From Azoarcus_F sp048158365 (GTDB lineage: Bacteria; Pseudomonadota; Gammaproteobacteria; Burkholderiales; Rhodocyclaceae): DNA of 64,000 nucleotides. Under the pieces are notes generated by a model. It ran no database searches and had not been told where the DNA came from. It saw only the letters and a program-made list of their open reading frames with translations. Below are positions 42,037-50,651 of the stretch, piece by piece (position 1 is the first letter of the stretch; each line of letters starts with the position of its first letter). Where the stretch lies: NCBI GenBank assembly GCA_048158365.1, contig JBLLNL010000003.1. The stretch is one strand, 5' to 3'. The position numbers and the translations under genes were made by a program.

Positions 42037-42624
42037 TCAGAGCGCGCCCTTGGTCGAAGGCACGGCCCCGGCTGCCCGCTCGTCGCGCTCGGCCGCCATG
42101 CGCAGTGCACGCCCGAAGGCCTTGAAGATGGTTTCGCACTGATGGTGAGCGTTGTCGCCGCGCAGATTGTCTATGTGCAGCGTCACGCCGGCGTGATTCA
42201 CGAAACCCTGGAAAAATTCGCGCGCCAGATCAACGTCGAAGTCACCGATGCGCGCGCGCGTGTAGTCGACGAAGTAGTGCAGGCCCGGACGACCCGAGAA
42301 ATCGACCACGACCCGCGACAAGGCCTCGTCGAGCGGCACATAAGCATGGCCGTAACGGCGAATGCCGCGCTTGTCGCCGAGCGCCTTGGCGAAGGCCTGA
42401 CCGAGCGTGATGCCGACGTCCTCGACGGTATGATGATCGTCGATATGGGTGTCGCCGCTCGCACTGACGTCGAGGTCGATCGCGCCATGGCGCGAGATCT
42501 GGTCCAGCATGTGGTCGAAGAACGGCACGCCGGTCGCGAGGCAGGACTTGCCGCTGCCGTCGAGATCGATCTTGACCGTGATGCGGGTTTCCAACGTGTC
42601 CCGACTGACTTCTGACTGCCGCAT
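42037..42624 (-). CDS. hisB: imidazoleglycerol-phosphate dehydratase HisB
   Basis: A 195-residue monofunctional IGP dehydratase. Two manganese-binding His-rich motifs are seen: DTHIDDHHTVEDVGI (near 58-72) and NHAGVTLHIDNLRGDNAHHQCE (near 145-166). No phosphatase domain is fused. Its start faces the start of the inverted hisC across 167 bases, so it needs a promoter in that gap; TATCAT at about 42672-42677 on the minus strand is a candidate -10. Confidence 0.96.
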   Translation of the reverse strand: MRQSEVSRDTLETRITVKIDLDGSGKSCLATGVPFFDHMLDQISRHGAIDLDVSASGDTHIDDHHTVEDVGITLGQAFAKALGDKRGIRRYGHAYVPLDEALSRVVVDFSGRPGLHYFVDYTRARIGDFDVDLAREFFQGFVNHAGVTLHIDNLRGDNAHHQCETIFKAFGRALRMAAERDERAAGAVPSTKGAL

Positions 42625-42791
42625 GAGATTCCGGATGAGCTACGCTTGCGTTGATGGGGGTCTTCGTCCGACATGATAACATCGGCGGGTGTTTCGGCCA
42701 CACTCCGGACGGTCACGCACGCCCCGGGCGTCCTGTGCCGCGCGAGCTCCGAACGCACGATCCGATCCTGACCCAATGGCGATCCAACACG

Positions 42792-43865
42792 ATGAGCCGA
42801 TACTGGAGCCCCCTCGTACGCGGGCTGACACCATATGTGCCGGGCGAGCAGCCCAAACTGGACCGGCTGGTCAAGCTCAATACCAACGAACATCCGTTCG
42901 GTCCGTCGCCCCGCGCGCTCGACGCGATTCGCGCCGAGACTTCTGATGTGCTGAGGCTGTACCCGGATCCGAATGCGGATCGCCTCAAGCGGGCGCTCGC
43001 GGCGCGTTTCAAGGTGGAACCGGACCAGGTATTCGTCGGCAACGGATCGGACGAAGTGCTGGCCCACACCTTCCTGGGCCTGCTGAACCAGGACCGTCCG
43101 CTGCGGTTTCCGGACATCACCTACAGCTTCTATCCGGCCTACTGCCGCCTGTATGGCATCCGGTTCGAGACGCGCGCGCTCGACGAGCACTACCGGATCG
43201 TGCCGGAAGACTATCTGCCCGAACGTGACGGGCCCGCCGGCGGCATCATCTTCGCGAATCCGAATGCGCCGACCGGCCGATTCATGCCGCTTCACGATGT
43301 GGCGCGCATCGTGGCCGGCAATCCTGACTGCGTCGTGGTCGTCGACGAGGCCTATGTGGATTTCGGTGGCGACAGCGCGATCGCACTGGTGGACCGTCAC
43401 CCGAATCTGCTGGTGGTGCACACCTTCTCGAAATCGCGCTCACTCGCCGGCCTGCGGGTCGGTTACGCGATCGGGCAGCGCGATCTGATCGAGGCGCTCG
43501 AGCGCGTGAAGAACAGCTTCAACTCCTATCCGCTCGATCGGCTCGCGATCGCCGGCGCGGTCGCGTCGGTCGAGGATGAGGCCCACTTCACCGAGAGTTG
43601 TCGCAAAGTGATCGCGCTGCGCGAGGAACTGACCCGCAAGCTGTCGGCCCTCGGCTTCGACGTACTGCCCTCGGTCGCGAATTTCGTCTTCGCGCGTCAC
43701 CCCGCCCATGCCGGCGATGCGCTGGCGCAGGCCTTGCGCGAGCGCTCGGTCATCGTGCGACATTTCGCCAAGCCGCGGATCGATCAATTCCTGCGCATTA
43801 CGGTCGGAACCGAAGCACAGTGTCAGGCCCTGATCGACGCGCTCACCGACATTATGGACCGCTGA
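42792..43865 (+). CDS. hisC: histidinol-phosphate aminotransferase, inverted within the his operon
   Basis: A 357-residue class I/II PLP aminotransferase. VKLNTNEHPFGPSP opens the substrate site; FANPNAPTGRFMP, VVDEAYVDFGG and the PLP-lysine motif TFSKSRSLAGLRVGY follow, with RHFAKPRIDQFLRITVGT at the C-terminus. In related bacteria hisC lies between hisD and hisB in the same direction; here it lies in that slot but on the opposite strand. It therefore cannot be part of the leftward his transcript. It is divergent from hisB and convergent with hisD. Confidence 0.95.
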   Translation: MSRYWSPLVRGLTPYVPGEQPKLDRLVKLNTNEHPFGPSPRALDAIRAETSDVLRLYPDPNADRLKRALAARFKVEPDQVFVGNGSDEVLAHTFLGLLNQDRPLRFPDITYSFYPAYCRLYGIRFETRALDEHYRIVPEDYLPERDGPAGGIIFANPNAPTGRFMPLHDVARIVAGNPDCVVVVDEAYVDFGGDSAIALVDRHPNLLVVHTFSKSRSLAGLRVGYAIGQRDLIEALERVKNSFNSYPLDRLAIAGAVASVEDEAHFTESCRKVIALREELTRKLSALGFDVLPSVANFVFARHPAHAGDALAQALRERSVIVRHFAKPRIDQFLRITVGTEAQCQALIDALTDIMDR

Positions 43866-43962
43866 CGCGGCCCGACAGGCCACGCCGGGCCCGCCGCGCT
43901 GACATGCCGCACACCCTCGTGGGAGGGCGAGCGGTCCAGCAAACCTGATGCGGCGCGCTGGA

Positions 43963-43980
43963 AGGGGGCGGGCGCCCCCT
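43963..43980. terminator. hairpin between convergent hisC and hisD
   Basis: AGGGGGC and GCCCCCT form a 7-bp stem with a 4-base loop immediately before the hisD stop codon. It lacks a U-tract. Placed between convergent genes at the right-hand edge of the inverted hisC segment, it may be a weak bidirectional terminator or 3'-end stabiliser. Confidence 0.42.
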
Positions 43981-43981
43981 A

Positions 43982-45322
43982 TCAGTTGCGTAACCGCATC
44001 TCCGCCGAGCGCGCATGCGCCTGCAGGCCCTCGCCATGCGCGAGCACCGAGGCGACCCGCCCCAGCGTCTGCGCGCCGGCCTCCGAGATATGCACGATGC
44101 TGGTGCGTTTCTGGAAGTCATACACGCCGAGTGGCGACGAAAATCGGGCGCTGCGCATCGTCGGCAACACATGATTGGGCCCGGCACAGTAGTCGCCCAG
44201 CGCCTCGACCGACCAGTGACCGACGAAGATCGCGCCGGCGTGGCGGATGTGGTCGACCCACCGCTCGGCATCCTCGATCGCGAGCTCGAGGTGCTCCGGC
44301 GCGATCCGGTTGGCGAGCGCACATGCCCGCTCCAGACTTTCGACATGGATCAACGCACCTCGGTGGGTCAGCGACGCGGCGATCGTCTCGCGCCGCGGCA
44401 TCGTCGGCAACAGGCGCGCAATGCTGCTGGCCACCGCGTCGATGAAATCGCGATCGGTGCTCAGCAGAATCGATTGCGCGAGTTCGTCGTGCTCGGCCTG
44501 CGCGAACAGGTCCATCGCGACCCAGTCGGGGTCACCGCTGCCATCCGAGATGATCAGCACTTCGGAGGGACCCGCGACCATGTCGATGCCGACCGTGCCG
44601 AACACCCGGCGCTTGGCCTCGGCGACGTAGGCGTTGCCCGGGCCGACGATCTTGTCGACCTGCGGCAGCGTCTGCGTGCCATAGGCGAGCGCGGCGACCG
44701 CCTGCGCCCCACCTATCGTGAACACGCGGTCGACGCCAGTGATCGCCGCGGCCGCAAGCACCAGCGGACTGCGTTCGCCGCGCGGCGTGGGCACGACCAT
44801 GATCAGTTCCTGGACCCCCGCCACCTTGGCTGGGATCGCATTCATCAGCACCGAACTCGGGTAGGAAGCCCGCCCGCCCGGGACGTACAGCCCGACCCGA
44901 TCGAGCGGCGTGACCTTCTGGCCGAGGCGCGAACCGTCGGGCTCGGTATATTCCCACGACGACGCGACCTGGCGCTCGTGATACATCCGTACCCGGTCGG
45001 CGGCGATGCGCAGCGCCTCGCGCTGCTCGATCGAAAGGCTGTCGAGTGCGGCCTTCAACTCCGATTTCGGCAGTTCGAGCTCGAACATGGCACGCACGTC
45101 GAGTCGATCGAAACGGCGCGTGTACTCGATCACGGCCGGATCACCGGCGGTGCGCACCGCCTGCAGGATTTCGGTCACGGCGTCATTGATCCGCTGATCC
45201 GCGCCCCCTTCGAACGCAAGCAGCGCATCCAGCGTCGCCAGGAATTCGGCATCCCGGGCATCCAGACGGCGGATGTCGGCATGCACCTGCCTGTCGTTCG
45301 TCACGATGGTTGGATCGGTCAT
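43982..45322 (-). CDS. hisD: histidinol dehydrogenase HisD
   Basis: A 446-residue zinc- and NAD-dependent enzyme performing the last two oxidations of histidine synthesis. Conserved elements: GLYVPGGRASYPSSVLMNAIPAKVAGV (near 140-166), IGGAQAVAALAYGT, KIVGPGNAYVAEAKR, DMVAGPSEVLIISD, AQAEHDELAQ and HWSVEALGDYCAGPNHVLPT. The ATG overlaps the hisG stop by four bases. Transcription leftward from hisG through hisD now runs into the antisense strand of hisC. Confidence 0.97.
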   Translation of the reverse strand: MTDPTIVTNDRQVHADIRRLDARDAEFLATLDALLAFEGGADQRINDAVTEILQAVRTAGDPAVIEYTRRFDRLDVRAMFELELPKSELKAALDSLSIEQREALRIAADRVRMYHERQVASSWEYTEPDGSRLGQKVTPLDRVGLYVPGGRASYPSSVLMNAIPAKVAGVQELIMVVPTPRGERSPLVLAAAAITGVDRVFTIGGAQAVAALAYGTQTLPQVDKIVGPGNAYVAEAKRRVFGTVGIDMVAGPSEVLIISDGSGDPDWVAMDLFAQAEHDELAQSILLSTDRDFIDAVASSIARLLPTMPRRETIAASLTHRGALIHVESLERACALANRIAPEHLELAIEDAERWVDHIRHAGAIFVGHWSVEALGDYCAGPNHVLPTMRSARFSSPLGVYDFQKRTSIVHISEAGAQTLGRVASVLAHGEGLQAHARSAEMRLRN

Positions 45323-45960
45323 TTGACAGCTCCTGAAATGGCCTCCAGCACCGGCTGGATCAAGTCGCGCTTGAGTTTCAACGAGGCCTGATTCACGATC
45401 AGGCGCGAGCTGATCGGCATGATCTCCTCGACCTCCTCCAGATTGTTCGCGCGCAGCGTCCCACCGCTCGAAACGAGGTCCACGATCGCATCGGCGAGCC
45501 CCACCAGCGGGGCCAGCTCCATCGAACCGTACAGCTTGATCAGGTCGACATGCATGCCCTTGGCCGCGAAGTGCGCCCGGGCACTGTTGATGTACTTGGT
45601 CGCCACCCGGATGCGGCCGCCGGGCCGGGCCGCAGCCGCATAGTCGAAACCCTTGCGCGTGGCCACGCACAGCCGGCATTTCGCGATCCGCAGGTCGAGC
45701 GGCTGATAGAGTCCGTCCCCGCCATGCTCCAGCAACACGTCCTTGCCCGCGATGCCCAGATCGGCCGCGCCATACTGTACGTAGGTCGGCGTATCGGTGG
45801 CTCGTACGATGACCACCCGCACGTCGGGCCGGTTGGTCGCTATGATCAGCTTGCGCGAAGACTCCGGATTGTCGACCGGCTCGATCCCTGCGGCTGCGAG
45901 CAGCGGCAGGGTCTCCTCGAAGATGCGCCCTTTCGAGAGGGCTAGTGTGATACTGGACAC
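45319..45960 (-). CDS. hisG: ATP phosphoribosyltransferase, short form HisG
   Basis: A 213-residue catalytic subunit for the first step of histidine synthesis, condensing ATP with PRPP. It has ITLALSKGRIFEETLPLL at the start, VVIVRATDTPTYVQYGAADLGIAGKDVL, the YINSARAHFAAKG loop and VDLVSSGGTLRANNL. The length defines the short form, which lacks the C-terminal regulatory domain and needs HisZ for activity; hisZ is not in this window. It is the first his gene in the leftward direction. Confidence 0.95.
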   Translation of the reverse strand: MSSITLALSKGRIFEETLPLLAAAGIEPVDNPESSRKLIIATNRPDVRVVIVRATDTPTYVQYGAADLGIAGKDVLLEHGGDGLYQPLDLRIAKCRLCVATRKGFDYAAAARPGGRIRVATKYINSARAHFAAKGMHVDLIKLYGSMELAPLVGLADAIVDLVSSGGTLRANNLEEVEEIMPISSRLIVNQASLKLKRDLIQPVLEAISGAVK

Positions 45961-45990
45961 GCGTGAAACCCCGCAATGGTTGGACCCGGG

Positions 45991-45996
45991 ATTGTA
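45991..45996 (-). promoter_or_regulatory. weak candidate -10 for hisG
   Basis: TACAAT on the minus strand 30 bases upstream of the hisG start, with predicted initiation near 45984. No recognisable -35 hexamer lies at the right distance. Offered only because rnk separates hisG from murA, making an independent his promoter likely. Confidence 0.28.
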
Positions 45997-46028
45997 ACCC
46001 GTGAGGCTGCGTGATAGCCTAGGCGTCT

Positions 46029-46061
46029 GGCTGAGCCGTCACGTGCGGGCTCGGCCTTTTT
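46029..46061 (+). terminator. intrinsic terminator just upstream of rnk
   Basis: GGCTGAGCC (46029-46037) pairs with GGCTCGGCC (46048-46056), nine base pairs with one G-U, followed directly by five Ts. It is oriented to stop rightward transcription 25 bases before the rnk ATG. It therefore either blocks rightward transcripts coming from the hisG side or is part of the rnk leader, where it could act as an attenuator. Confidence 0.6.
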
Positions 46062-46086
46062 ACTTCTCCAGCCTTGACGGAACCGC

Positions 46087-46497
46087 ATGACCATGAAACC
46101 CGAGATCATCATCTCCTCAGCCGACATGGAGCGTCTGGAAGGTCTGCTCCACGCCCCCGGCGCACGCAACCGCGCCGACCTGGACGGCCTGCGCGACGAA
46201 CTCGAGCGCGCCGACGTCAGGGCGTCGGAGGACATGCCGGCCGACGTGATCCGGATGAACAGTCGCGCGCGGATTCGCGAACAACCCAGCGGCAAGGAAC
46301 GCGAACTGACCCTCGTGTATCCGGGCAATGCGGTCGGCGACAGCAGTCGCATCTCCATCTTTTCGCCCGCGGGCAGCGCGCTGCTCGGCCTGGCCAAAGG
46401 GCAATCGATCGACTGGCCGACCGTAGAGGGACACATCGTTCACCTCGAGGTGCTCGAGGTCACGAATCCGGCGAGCGTCGCTGACGACGGCCGTTGA
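46087..46497 (+). CDS. rnk: Rnk-type GreA/GreB-like regulator
   Basis: A 136-residue Rnk (nucleoside diphosphate kinase regulator) family protein: a short N-terminal coiled coil (about 10-50) and a C-terminal FKBP-like GreA/GreB domain (ELTLVYPGNAVGDSSRISIFSPAGSALLGLAKGQSIDW). Rnk binds RNA polymerase in the secondary channel but does not stimulate cleavage. It lies on the plus strand between hisG and murA, both on the minus strand, where related genomes usually have the two genes adjacent. It is convergent with murA with a 30-base gap. Confidence 0.9.
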   Translation: MTMKPEIIISSADMERLEGLLHAPGARNRADLDGLRDELERADVRASEDMPADVIRMNSRARIREQPSGKERELTLVYPGNAVGDSSRISIFSPAGSALLGLAKGQSIDWPTVEGHIVHLEVLEVTNPASVADDGR

Positions 46498-46527
46498 TGG
46501 ATGCTCCTGTGCGCCGCCGCGGGACGC

Positions 46528-47778
46528 TCAGCTGATCCGGCGTGCCCGGGCTCCGAGTGCGGCGAGCTTTTCCTCGAGGCGCTCGTAGCCTCGGTCGAGA
46601 TGGTAGATGCGCTCGATGAGCGTCTCCCCCTCGGCCACCAGACCGGCGATCACCAGACTGGCCGACGCGCGCAGATCGGTGGCCATCACGATCGCACCCT
46701 GTAGTCGGGGCACGCCGGTCACCACCGCGGTGTTGCCGTCGATGCCGATCTCGGCGCCGAGTCGCTGAAGCTCGACCGCATGCATGAACCGATTCTCGAA
46801 GATGGTCTCGCGAATCACCGCCGTACCGTCCGCGATCGCATTCAGGGCCATGAACTGGGCCTGCATATCCGTCGGAAACGCCGGATAGGGGGCGGTGCGC
46901 AGATTCACCGCCCGGGGACGAACCGGTGCCTTGAGCCGGATCGCATCGGACTCCATGCCGACTTCGCAACCGGCGTCGATCAGCTTGTCGACCACCGCCT
47001 CGAGATAAGAGGCCGACGTTCCGGTCAGACGCCCTTCACCCCCGCTCGCCGCAATCGCGCACAGATAGGTTCCGGTCTCGATCCGGTCGGGCATGATCCG
47101 GTGGGTCGCACCGTGCAGCCGCTCGACACCGATGATCCGGATCACGTCGGTTCCGACGCCGGAAATCTTCGCCCCCATCGCGATCAGGCAATACGCCAGG
47201 TCTGCGACTTCGGGCTCGCGGGCCGCATTCTCGATCACCGTCTCGCCGTCCGCGAGACAGGCCGCCATCATCAGATTCTCGGTGCCGGTTACCGTGACCA
47301 TGTCGGTGAACAGGCGTGCTCCGTGCAGACGCTTCGCGACCGCATGCACGTAGCCATGCTCGACCGAGACTTCGGCGCCCATCGCCTGGAGACCCTTGAT
47401 GTGCTGATCGACCGGGCGCGCACCGATCGCACAGCCTCCCGGCAATGACACCCGCGCCTCGCCACAGCGTGCCACCAGCGGTCCGAGGACCAGGATGGAC
47501 GCGCGCATGGTCTTGACCATCTCGTAGGGCGCGACCGGGTTGTCCAGGGCGGAGGCGTCCAGGGTGACCGTATCCCCGTCGCGCTCTATCCGCACGCCCA
47601 TCTGCCCGATCAGCTTCAGCAGGGTGCTGATGTCGTTGAGGTGCGGCACGTTGGTGAAGGTCACCGGGTCACGCGTCAGCAGCGCGGCGCACAGGATCGG
47701 CAGCGCAGCGTTCTTCGCGCCCGAGATCGCGACCTCGCCTTTCAGCCGCACCCCGCCTTCGATCAAAAGCTTGTCCAT
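46528..47778 (-). CDS. murA: UDP-N-acetylglucosamine 1-carboxyvinyltransferase MurA
   Basis: A 416-residue enzyme for the first committed step of peptidoglycan synthesis, transferring enolpyruvate from PEP. Conserved elements: SGAKNAALPILCAALLT (about 19-35), MRASILVLGPLVAR, and the active-site Cys116 in SLPGGCAIGARPVDQH, the fosfomycin target. A Cys there predicts sensitivity. Its start overlaps the bolA stop by one base. Confidence 0.97.
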   Translation of the reverse strand: MDKLLIEGGVRLKGEVAISGAKNAALPILCAALLTRDPVTFTNVPHLNDISTLLKLIGQMGVRIERDGDTVTLDASALDNPVAPYEMVKTMRASILVLGPLVARCGEARVSLPGGCAIGARPVDQHIKGLQAMGAEVSVEHGYVHAVAKRLHGARLFTDMVTVTGTENLMMAACLADGETVIENAAREPEVADLAYCLIAMGAKISGVGTDVIRIIGVERLHGATHRIMPDRIETGTYLCAIAASGGEGRLTGTSASYLEAVVDKLIDAGCEVGMESDAIRLKAPVRPRAVNLRTAPYPAFPTDMQAQFMALNAIADGTAVIRETIFENRFMHAVELQRLGAEIGIDGNTAVVTGVPRLQGAIVMATDLRASASLVIAGLVAEGETLIERIYHLDRGYERLEEKLAALGARARRIS

Positions 47779-48035
47779 CAGAGCCCGAGATCCTTGCGCA
47801 CCACCTCCCAGCGCGCGGGCGAGTAGGTCTTCAGGCCGAGGGCGTGGATCTCGTTGCCGAGCAGCTTGCCCAGCGTCTGCTTCACCGCCCGATGCTGGTC
47901 CAGCATCGATTTCCCCTCAAAGCTCTGGCTGACGACGATGCCCGAAAAATGCACACCGTCGTCACCCTGCACCATTACGAACTCGCACGGAAGACCGGCC
48001 GAGATCAGGCGCTCGATTTCTGCTGCATCAAACAT
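47778..48035 (-). CDS. BolA-family protein (IbaG-like)
   Basis: An 85-residue BolA-like protein. The family fold is recognised from SGIVVSQSFEGKSMLDQHRAVKQTLGKLLGNEIHALGLKTYSP, with the conserved FEGKSMLDQHR and HALGLKTY segments. BolA proteins partner monothiol glutaredoxins in iron-sulfur trafficking. Location between the ABC permease and murA is typical of IbaG. It overlaps murA by one base. Confidence 0.9.
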   Translation of the reverse strand: MFDAAEIERLISAGLPCEFVMVQGDDGVHFSGIVVSQSFEGKSMLDQHRAVKQTLGKLLGNEIHALGLKTYSPARWEVVRKDLGL

Positions 48036-48043
48036 TTCACACC

Positions 48044-48832
48044 TCAGTTACGCAACTTGTAGCCCCGCGCCAGCATGCCGAGCGTCAGCATCGCCAGAAC
48101 GACGAAACAGCCGCCGACCACCGCCAGGCTCAACCATGGCGACACATCGGACTGGCCGAAGAATCCATAACGGAAACCGTCGATCATGAAGAAGAACGGA
48201 TTCACATGTGACACATCCTGCCACAGCCTGGGCAGCGAATGAATCGAGTAGAAGACACCGGACAACATCGTCAGCGGCATGACCAGGAAGTTCTGGAATG
48301 CGGACAGCTGATCGAACTTGTCCGCCCAGATCCCGGCAATGACCCCGAGCGAACCCAGGATCGCCCCGCCGAGCACCGCAAAACCCAGCACCCACAGCGG
48401 ATACGCAATCGGAAGATCGATGAAGGGCAACGCGACCAGCCACACGCCGACGCCGACGAACAGACCACGCAGCACCGACGCGACGACATAGGCGGCATAG
48501 AACTCACGATGGGAGATCGGCGGCAACAGCACGAAGATGATGTTGCCGGTGATCTTGCTCTGTATCAGCGACGACGAACTGTTCGCGAACGCGTTCTGCA
48601 GCAGCGACATCATGATCAGGCCGGGCACCAGGAAGGTGGTGTAACCGATGTCGCCATAGACGGTCACATGCCGGTCGAGCACATGCGAGAAGATCAGCAG
48701 AAAGAGCACTGCATTGAGCACCGGCGCGGCCACCGTCTGGAAGGCGACCTTCCAGAAGCGCAGGATTTCCTTGTAAAGCAGCGTTCTGAAACCGATCCAG
48801 GATGCGTGCACCGGCTGGGCGGGCTCAGTCAC
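48044..48832 (-). CDS. ABC-2 type transporter permease (YadH-like)
   Basis: A 262-residue permease with six predicted helices and the ABC-2 family layout, including VPGLIMMSLLQNAFANSSSSLIQSKITGNI and FLVMPLTMLSGVFYSIHSLP near the C-terminal half. It pairs with the ATPase encoded directly upstream, whose stop it overlaps by eight bases. The YadGH pair sits between mla and murA genes in many proteobacteria; substrate unknown, possibly an envelope lipid or glycan. Confidence 0.9.
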   Translation of the reverse strand: MTEPAQPVHASWIGFRTLLYKEILRFWKVAFQTVAAPVLNAVLFLLIFSHVLDRHVTVYGDIGYTTFLVPGLIMMSLLQNAFANSSSSLIQSKITGNIIFVLLPPISHREFYAAYVVASVLRGLFVGVGVWLVALPFIDLPIAYPLWVLGFAVLGGAILGSLGVIAGIWADKFDQLSAFQNFLVMPLTMLSGVFYSIHSLPRLWQDVSHVNPFFFMIDGFRYGFFGQSDVSPWLSLAVVGGCFVVLAMLTLGMLARGYKLRN

Positions 48833-49721
48833 GATTCATGACCTCCACGAACACCCTTTCCAGGTCCGGTTCCCCAAGCTGAAGTTCCTCGATGCCGGCA
48901 CCGGCCTCCCGCAGGCGCGCCAGCAGTTGCTCCACGTCGGCGTAGGCATCGAAGCCGAACCCGACCCAGTCGTCACCCTCAGCGGTGCCGCCGAGCGCGA
49001 TGCCGGCCTCAGGCATGCTCAGGCGCGCGCGCAGACTGTGGGACGCGAACTGCTTCAGCAGTGCCCGCGTGCTGTCCAGCGCCACGACACGGCCGGCCTT
49101 GAGCATCGCGATGCGACCACACAGCGTCTCGGCTTCTTCCAGATAATGGGTCGTCAACACGATCGTGTGACCATCCCGATTGAGCTTGCGAATGAATTCC
49201 CACAGGCCGTGGCGCAATTCGACATCCACACCGGCGGTCGGCTCGTCGAGCACGATCACCGGCGGTCGGTGCACCAGCGCCTGTGCGACCAGCACTCGGC
49301 GCTTCATGCCGCCGGACAGCGTGCGCATGTTGGCATTCGCCTTGGGCAGCAGATCCAGGCTGCCCAGTATCTCGTCGATCCAGTCGTCATTGTGCCGGAT
49401 ACCGAAATACCCCGACTGGATCCGCAACAGTTCGCGCACCGAGAAGAACGGATCGAAGACCAGTTCCTGCGGCACCACGCCAAACTTCATGCGAGCCCGC
49501 CGATAGTCGGACACGACATCGTGCCCCATGACCGCCAGGCTGCCCGAACTCGGTCGGGTCAGGCCCGCCAGGGCCGAAATCAGCGTGGTCTTGCCTGCCC
49601 CGTTCGGACCGAGCAGACCGAAGAACTCACCCTGCGCAACCTCGAGGCTCACGCCTGCAAGCGCCTGGAAGTTTCCATACAGCTTGGTGACCGAATCGAT
49701 CCGGATCGCGGGAATGGCCAT
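48825..49721 (-). CDS. ABC transporter ATP-binding protein (YadG-like)
   Basis: A 298-residue ABC ATPase with all motifs: Walker A LLGPNGAGKTT (about 37-47), Q-loop VVPQEL, signature TLSGGMKRRV, Walker B VIVLDEPTAGVD and the H-loop LTTHYLEEAE. It has a C-terminal extension of about 90 residues (DDWVGFGFDAYADVEQLLARL) seen in YadG. It partners the permease that overlaps it by eight bases. It lies 14 bases downstream of the mlaB gene, so it is probably in the mla transcript. Confidence 0.93.
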   Translation of the reverse strand: MAIPAIRIDSVTKLYGNFQALAGVSLEVAQGEFFGLLGPNGAGKTTLISALAGLTRPSSGSLAVMGHDVVSDYRRARMKFGVVPQELVFDPFFSVRELLRIQSGYFGIRHNDDWIDEILGSLDLLPKANANMRTLSGGMKRRVLVAQALVHRPPVIVLDEPTAGVDVELRHGLWEFIRKLNRDGHTIVLTTHYLEEAETLCGRIAMLKAGRVVALDSTRALLKQFASHSLRARLSMPEAGIALGGTAEGDDWVGFGFDAYADVEQLLARLREAGAGIEELQLGEPDLERVFVEVMNRD

Positions 49722-49735
49722 CGAAGAACCCGGAC

Positions 49736-50020
49736 CTAGGCTTCGACCGGCAACAGATCGGTCAGATCGTAGAGGTCGGCGAGACTCGTCATGCCCGCCG
49801 GAACACCTTTCAGGGACAACGCATGCCCGGACCTGCGCGCGGCCCGGCACCAGTCGAGCAGGAGGGCCAGGGACGCGGAATCGACCTCGGTCACCGCAGA
49901 CAGGTCCACCGCCAGAGGTCCGCGCTCGAGCCTGGAACGCCCCTCGGCCAGATGACGCGCCACGGTGGACATCGTCAACGGCCCCTGCAGCACGAGGCAG
50001 TCGCGGTCCTGCTGCGCCAT
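49736..50020 (-). CDS. mlaB: STAS-domain protein MlaB
   Basis: A 94-residue STAS-domain protein, the cytoplasmic regulatory subunit of the Mla phospholipid ABC transporter. It has the STAS pattern: LVLQGPLTMSTVARHL, LAVDLSAVTEVDSASLALLLDWC and GHALSLKGV. Its ATG overlaps the mlaC stop by one base. Position after mlaC fixes the assignment. Confidence 0.87.
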   Translation of the reverse strand: MAQQDRDCLVLQGPLTMSTVARHLAEGRSRLERGPLAVDLSAVTEVDSASLALLLDWCRAARRSGHALSLKGVPAGMTSLADLYDLTDLLPVEA

Positions 50021-50646
50021 CAGGATTGTCCGGCCGGCTTTTCTATCGGCATCTCACGGCTTTCAAGGGACTTGATCAGCCCGTCGATGCCGCCGACGCG
50101 AATCTCCTGTGTGAAGGTCCCGCGATAATTCGTCACCAGGCTCGCACCCGCGACCACCACGTCGAAGACCTTCCAGCCGTCGGCTCCCTTCTCCATCACG
50201 TAATCGACACCGACCGGCTGCGCGCCCGATTGACGGATCGACGTCTGCACCCGCACCGTGGTGTCGCCCGGACTCATGCGCAACGGACGAAAGTCGATCG
50301 TCTGGTCCTTGTACTGGGTCAGCGCGTTGGAATAAGTCCTGACCAGCATGTGGTAGAACCCGTCCATCAGACGCTGCTGCTGCTCCGGTGTCGCGTCACG
50401 CCAGTCGCGCCCGACCGCAAGCATGGTCATCCGGCGGAAGTTGAAATGCGGCAGCACGACCTCTTCCACCAGTTGGACCACCTCGCTCGGATCCCCGTTG
50501 CGCAGCTTTTCATTGCTGCGAACGATGTCCAGCACCTGATCCGACAGATGGCGCACCAGCTGATCCGGTTCGAGCGCTTCGGCCGATACGTTAAGCGGCG
50601 CCAGCGCCACCAGAAACATCAGTAAGAATCCGTGCAGAAGCTTCAT
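50020..50646 (-). CDS. mlaC: periplasmic phospholipid-binding protein MlaC
   Basis: A 208-residue periplasmic shuttle that carries phospholipid between the outer-membrane MlaA complex and the inner-membrane MlaFEDB transporter. It has a signal peptide (about 1-22, cleavage near VSA-EA), VVLPHFNFRRMTMLAVGRDWRDATPEQQQRL and VVVAGASLVTNYRGTFTQEI, typical of the Ttg2D family. I chose ATG 50644-50646; an in-frame GTG three codons upstream is possible. It overlaps mlaB by one base. Confidence 0.94.
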   Translation of the reverse strand: MKLLHGFLLMFLVALAPLNVSAEALEPDQLVRHLSDQVLDIVRSNEKLRNGDPSEVVQLVEEVVLPHFNFRRMTMLAVGRDWRDATPEQQQRLMDGFYHMLVRTYSNALTQYKDQTIDFRPLRMSPGDTTVRVQTSIRQSGAQPVGVDYVMEKGADGWKVFDVVVAGASLVTNYRGTFTQEIRVGGIDGLIKSLESREMPIEKPAGQS

Positions 50647-50651
50647 CGTCA

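Noticed and set aside
45319..45960. Truncated hisG
   Set aside because: The 213-residue length is the normal short form that works with HisZ, not a truncation.
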